From: Spirogloea muscicola
Taxonomy: Eukaryota > Streptophyta > Zygnematophyceae > Spirogloeales > Spirogloeaceae
Length of the DNA stretch: 50,883 nucleotides
Assembly: GCA_009602725.1 (NCBI GenBank)
Contig: WELB01000219.1
Span: 101,278 to 152,160 of the forward strand
Reading direction: 5' to 3'
Both the position numbers and the translations under genes were made by a program. Below the pieces are notes generated by a model. It did no database searches, was not told where the DNA came from, and saw nothing but the letters and a program-made list of their open reading frames with translations. Of this stretch, positions 45,013 through 50,883 are shown piece by piece (positions within the stretch are counted from its first letter, which is position 1; every line of letters begins with the position of its first letter).

Positions 45013-46620
45013 CGCACATTTTAGGTATTCGACCACAACTTGTGCTGCTTCGGCTGCAGCCAGCAGGGGCCGCTTCTGACATCAAGCAAGCCGCTTGCCT
45101 TTGCTATTATCATCATCCACAGCCAGCTGCCAGATACTTGCAGAGCCATGCTCCAGGTGCGCGGTTTACCTCAGCCTCTGAGACCTGATTTTGTCACCTC
45201 TGAAACAGTTCTATAGCAGGGCCCTGAAGGTGAATCCGTTGTGTCGATGCACGCTGAGCTGCAAACATATGGGGAGAAATCCTTGGTGAGTGCGTGCCGC
45301 AAGCACGAGTTGCGCTTTCTGGCATGACGCAAAATGGAATGCACTTCGCCCCCTGCCTTTGGCCGGAGCTGCAGGGCGGCAGAGACTGCAGTAGCAGGAG
45401 CCTCACGCAGCTGCAGCACACTTGTGGACGCCAACCGTCTTGGCAAGCAGGCAGGCCTGGCGATTGCGTCAAGGAGCGCGTCAAGGCTTGCTGCTGCAGG
45501 GGTGCTACACTGTGCTCGCCAAGGTCCATGAACGTATCAGGTTATGTGGGACTGGAACGCCCGGCAGCCTCATGATTGCTTCTGTTTCTCCTTCCAAGGC
45601 TGTGCCGTTGTTTAAAACATGCACAAATTACGAGGATTTTGCGCCCAGAGCCATCAGCATATAGAACGTTGGAGCAAGAGAGGGAGGGAGATGTTTCAAA
45701 GCTGCGAGCTCTTGCACCTGTGTATTTCAAGTGTCTGTCCGCCCTGCTGCAGCGATTCTGGTGTCTGCTTTACATCTCAATCTTTCCGGCCCCTTCGGAC
45801 TTTGTCCGGTCACTTTGCCTGGGTTTTCACTGCCAGTGTTTCTTCTTTGCTAAAAGCAGCTCCTTCTCAGATAGGTGAAGCTCATTAAGAGGGCAGTGGC
45901 TGTGCACAGGAAGCCCTAGGAAAAGAGAAGGATAAGGTAGAATGAGGCTGCTGTGGCATTAAGAGGCGGCTGTGAATGCCAGCCAAGAGAGGAGGTAATG
46001 GCTGTGAAGTAACAAAGTAATGAGATGGCAAAAGGCGATAGGTCAGCCCACAAGCCTAACAAGAACTTGCGGAACACCAACGTCGTGGCGCCAAGAAGCC
46101 CTCAGCCAGGATAAAGACTGCCACGAGCCGAAAGCGGAGCCGGCTCTGAGAATCCTGGCTCCTGAAGGCCGCTGAGGCCTCGCCCTTGTGCAACAACCAC
46201 TGCAGCTGCCGCCTGTGGAAAATCGAGGCACTGCCGCCACAAGTAAGCCGGGCCACTGGCTTGCAAGGTAGTGCTCCACGCCCCAAATTTGTCTGCCAGA
46301 TCTGTATGTGCTCACTCGTGGGTACTGGAGTCCCCTTCAGTTGTGGTTTCCCGCTTTGTAACTTTAGCCCCTATACGCTTTTATTTGTTCGTTCTTACGA
46401 TCTGTGTACTGGCTTGCTTTGGCCTCACTCTCAGCACATACGCACTGCCTTTCACGACCCCTCGCCCCCTACTCCCTAAGTCCGTATCCTTGCATACAAA
46501 ACCCCTCTCAGGCTCATGCTTTGCTTTACACCAGAATGCTGGGCTTGCTCTAGTTAGTGGCAGAAGGGCTTGAACATTGCCATCCGGTATTCAGGCATTG
46601 ATCAGCGACCTCTATGTTAA
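45013..46620. other. No gene; minor retroelement fragments at 45885-46045
   Basis: 45895-45925 and 45965-46000 contain GTGGCTGTG and GGCGGCTGTGAATGCCAGCC, complements of the variant hairpins. 45785-45860 has a GGCCCCTTCGGACTTTGTCC block resembling 13960-13980 in the other LINE 3' ends. I see no coding gene. Confidence 0.4.
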
Positions 46621-46639
46621 TGGGGCCGCGCTTGCTTTC

Positions 46640-47100
46640 TTTTATGTGCCTTCAGACCTTGTCCATTCCTTTGGGCTGGCCTCTCACAGCCATCAGTCAA
46701 TCTGGCCGGGCTGTGTGCTGACCCGTGGCTACTGAGCAGGTCAATTTGCAGTGAATCATGTACCTTATCAGACGTGCTTTTGCCGTTGTACTTGGTCAAT
46801 TTGGCCTTCCATGTTGTCAATACGCGCAAGTTCCTCTATGGCTGCTGCTTCCGGGCAGAGTGCCGCTTCTGCTGCTTCGAGTTACTCTGATCTGCTGTTG
46901 CTCACACGTGGACACTGAGCATCCATCTGCATTCCCCTCTGCATGGGTTTAGGGTTCTCAATGAGCGAGCACTTTCTTCCTCTCTGCACCGTCTCGCGCT
47001 TTTGTAGTGTGGTCCTTTTCCGGCACTTTTTTCTTTGGCTTTGGACATTGTGTATTCTTTTTGGGTTGGCTTTGCCAGCCCCTCTTCTCTTGCCAGCCCC
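46640..47100 (+). mobile_element. Cluster of LINE-like 3' ends (plus)
   Basis: 46650-46710 has CAGACCTTGTCCATTCCTTT with the hairpin GGGCTGGCCTCTCACAGCC and CAGTCAATCTGGCCGGGC (second 3' family). 46890-46919 reads YSDLLLLTRGH-stop in one frame, an ORF-end remnant. 46955-46983 and 47045-47100 hold further 3' ends (ATGAGCGAGCACTTTCTTCC; GGGTTGGCTTTGCCAGCCCC). Several insertions are stacked in the same orientation. Confidence 0.6.
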
Positions 47101-47114
47101 TCCCCTCTTCTTAG

Positions 47115-47222
47115 GTCTCCGTATCATGTAGCCCTGTTTAGTATGCCCTAGACTCTGCCTGAACAATGTATCGGCTTGAACTGGCCTCCATTTCATTTCA
47201 TGCGCCCCGCGCGCCTTCTCTC
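47115..47222 (+). repeat. Element D, copy 5 (opposite orientation)
   Basis: ATCATGTAGCCCTGTTTAG, CTGCCTGAACAATGTATCGG, CTTGAACTGGCCTCCATTTC and ATGCGCCCCGCGCGCCTTC in order: the reverse complement of the other copies. It ends about 50 bases before the next gene's start codon and so lies in its probable promoter. Confidence 0.75.
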
Positions 47223-47274
47223 TTTTAAAAGGCCTATCCAGCCAAAACCTGAGCACCAGAGTCCAGGCGCGGGC

Positions 47275-48588
<1,314 letters not shown>

Positions 48589-49536
48589 CTGGCGCAGCCT
48601 GCAAGGTGCAAGCAGCGCATACGTGCAGCACGCTGTAGGTGTGGCACTGCGACGTCACATTCTTCCACCCGGCAACCTCTTGTCTACCCCTTCTTGAGAC
48701 TGCTCTGTCTTTTCTTATGATCCTTTGTCTTCTTAGATTGTCCCACTTGGACTCACTCGTGACGGCAGGTGGCAAGATCTTGCTTATCATGACAGTAGCT
48801 ACGCCCAGCGAGTGGGTTGTGATGAGCATTGACTTGAAATCCACCGACTGGTGGTGCCAGAGCAGGAGAAGATGGGGAGAAAGTAAGTCCCCACCTCCCC
48901 ACTCCCCACCATACCTGACTCTGCATCACCTACACACGAATCGCTACAAGGTCGTCGTCATGACAGGGATAAGCGCACTACAGTGCTCGTGGGTTGCAGC
49001 CTGGCGTCATCCTGCCGGACCACTGCTTTCCTTATTCCGACTGCACAAACACTGCGCCGAAGCAGCAGCACCACCACTCTGGAGTCGGACCTCATATGAC
49101 GACACTAGTCTCCTAGGAGACTCTCTCGAGGCCCTCTGTGCAAGAAGCCACACGCTCCACTGCACCTGCAGACAAACATAATCTGAAGTGCAAGCTTGGG
49201 TTCTGAAGTGGGATCAAGTGTTAGCCAAGGCTCTTAACACGAGCATAGGCGCTTGATTGTTTGGTCAATATGTACAGCCAGTAATCCTCCGTATTGGAGT
49301 CCAGAGCCACGCTGCACTGAAGAGTGCAGTGTGAGCAGCCAACATTGGCCTCTACTGACAAGAAGGATCTGAAATGAGCAGGGATGGCACAGCACAGCAG
49401 GGTTCCTGGCATGGAGCTTTCTTGGCTCAGGTGCTTGAGAAGAGGCTGCCAGCCCGGCTGTGCACGCTACAGAAGACAGGCATGTTGCGGAGGGGGCAGC
49501 TATGATGGAGTATGATGTCAGCGGTGGCAGTGGCAA
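48589..49536. other. Convergent intergenic region, no gene recognised
   Basis: Contains the 3' UTRs of the DUF1499-type (+) and ABM-type (-) genes. No open frame here shows a domain or consistent splice signals. Confidence 0.5.
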
Positions 49537-50878
49537 CTACCCTTGGCCCTCGAGGAGGCCATCTTCGGCAAAGGAGCGCACAAGCTTGTAAAGGCCGGGA
49601 TAGTACTTGACAGAGTAGGGCCGCTCGCGCTCTGACGGAGACACAGGGAAGTTGCCAAGCATGCGTGCCTCAGAGGCCACGAGCGCGTCCATTGAGGCCC
49701 AGTCGGCCCGGTTGAAGACGGCATACGACGCATCCGGTGGCACCACAGAACGGTGCACCGTCGCCGACAGGAAGCCCTTCTCGCTTGACTGGAACTCCAC
49801 ACGCCGCGGCCACGAAACCGCCACCACAAAGTTGGCAGTCGACTGACTGTCAACCTTGAACAGGTTGTACAGGACAAGCTGCCCAGGCCGAGACAGCACC
49901 AATGCAACAGCATTAGTAAGCAAGCAGGTCGCTTCGCAAATCAGCACTCAGCAAAGCGGGACCTGAGCCGCCAGAGGCTGCTGCCGCAGGCAAGCTGCCT
50001 TGCCCAAACTGCGGTCGCCATTTATTGCAGCTGCTGCCATTGGCAACCGGCGAGGTGCTAGGGCAAGGTGCTGTGGAGAGAGAGCGACCTGGTCGTTGCG
50101 AGGCTCTTCCTTGACGACGCGTATGGCTATCTTGTAGAGCCCCTGCCACGCTCGTGCATTCTCTTGGAGGCCTTGCAGCGGGGGCCGGTCGTTGGCCGAC
50201 GCCGCAGCCTGCGCGCTCTCCAGCGAGTCGTACAGCGTGTACTCCATGTACTGAAACGGCGATGGGTGCGAGGCACCCTCGTCGCCCACCTTCGCAGTCA
50301 GCTCCTCCTGCTGGCGGCAGAGGTCCTGCGGGACGACGGCGCCGCCACCGCAACGAGCGGATGAGGAACCTCCATTGCACTGGCGACACCGCTCACGGTG
50401 TTCGGCCCTCAGCCAGTCCAGCGGGCTCCAAGCTATCGCCTGCGTGTCGGCGACTCGGTGGCGAAGAAGAGGAGACAGCTCCACCAAGAGCAATGGTCTT
50501 CGGCGCCGGCGCCGGCGCCGCGGTCGCAGGCCGGCGGCGCTCCACGGGGGGCGCTTCGGCGAGAGCTAACATGGTGGCAGCAAGGCGGCGGACCTGGTAG
50601 ACGAAGCCCGGGAGCGCGCGGGCGGGCGCGGAGGCGGCCTCCCAGGCGGCCTGGAAGGCGCCCTCGTCCGCTCCCGGCCGCAGCGCGTAGCCCGACAGGT
50701 GGATGCCGTGCAAGTCCTGCACGTCCACGCCCAGCCGGTACTCCGCCGCCACCTTGCCGCCGCCCGCCTCCCGCTGCTGCTGCAGCTGCGGCGCCGTCCA
50801 GTCCGCGCGTGCGGCGGCGCCGGTAGCGGCGGCGGCGGTGGTCTTGGCGTGGCGGCGGAGCAGGAAGCCAGCCGCCAC
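49537..50878 (-). CDS. Protein with two antibiotic-biosynthesis-monooxygenase-like (ABM) domains
   Basis: Three in-phase exons, 50878-50594, 50335-50099 and 49878-49537, give 287 residues. The ABM-like pattern appears twice. In the first domain, GAFQAAWEAASAPARALPGF spans a helix and turn, then QYMEYTLYDSLESAQAA gives the aromatic-rich strand. The second has VEFQSSEKGFLSATVHRSVV and then YAVFNRADWASMDALVAS. ABM domains form dimeric alpha/beta barrels used in quinone-forming oxidation, haem degradation or simply unknown roles; no catalytic residue can be assigned. The N-terminus (MAAGFLLRRHAKTTAAAATG) looks like an organelle presequence. The start is five bases from the window edge, so an upstream exon cannot be excluded. 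The alternative is another ferredoxin-like barrel family. Confidence 0.6.
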
Positions 50879-50883
50879 GGCGG

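Overview
This is nuclear DNA from a GC-rich, intron-rich green plant-lineage alga, most likely a chlorophyte such as a trebouxiophyte (inferred, not proven). The evidence is short GT-AG introns (about 100-300 bp) interrupting every recognised gene, plant-type CCCTAAA telomeric repeats at 24914-24992, a plant-type patatin, a GARP/LUX-type transcription factor, and many decayed non-LTR (LINE-like) retrotransposon 3' ends. No bacterial operon, CRISPR array or rRNA was seen, and I recognised no tRNA. Two assembly weak points are present: a 462-base N gap at 16666-17127, and an nnn followed by 100 consecutive A at 47345-47457.

Layout: 1-8160 is repeat-rich. It holds many 5'-truncated retrotransposon tails on both strands, a short recurrent element, and a 135-bp minisatellite at 6740-7880. 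10283-12952 (-) is a DCAF12-like WD40 gene, rebuilt here as ten exons with consistent splice phases. 13276-15010 is again retroelement debris. 16604-18083 (+) is an unidentified gene broken by the N gap. 19819-23532 (+) is a LUX/PCL1-type GARP transcription factor. 24914-24992 is a degenerate interstitial telomere tract, followed by a dense nest of retrotransposon tails (25060-27826). 28017-30912 (+) is a decayed-looking F-box/LRR gene that contains a long, nearly spacerless palindrome made of an inverted copy of its own LRR segment. 31569-34135 (+) is a patatin-type lipid acyl hydrolase. 35551-43455 (-) is the nucleoporin NUP155, divergently paired over about 180 bp with mitochondrial-type ribosomal protein bL21 (43635-45012, +). 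After more debris (45885-47222) come a DUF1499-type gene (47275-48588, +) and a tandem ABM-like-domain gene (49537-50878, -), arranged convergently.

The genes are unrelated housekeeping or regulatory functions and form no pathway. The most notable features are the mobile and structural DNA: several retrotransposon families whose 3' ends share a GGGCTGG/CCAGCCC hairpin or a GC-rich terminus and finish in CTTC; retroelement tails abutting two gene starts; an interstitial telomere oriented as if the right-hand DNA once ended there; and the palindrome in the F-box/LRR gene, which could give a long hairpin RNA. Exon coordinates are hand-derived from splice consensus, frame phase and remembered family similarity. 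No database search was run.
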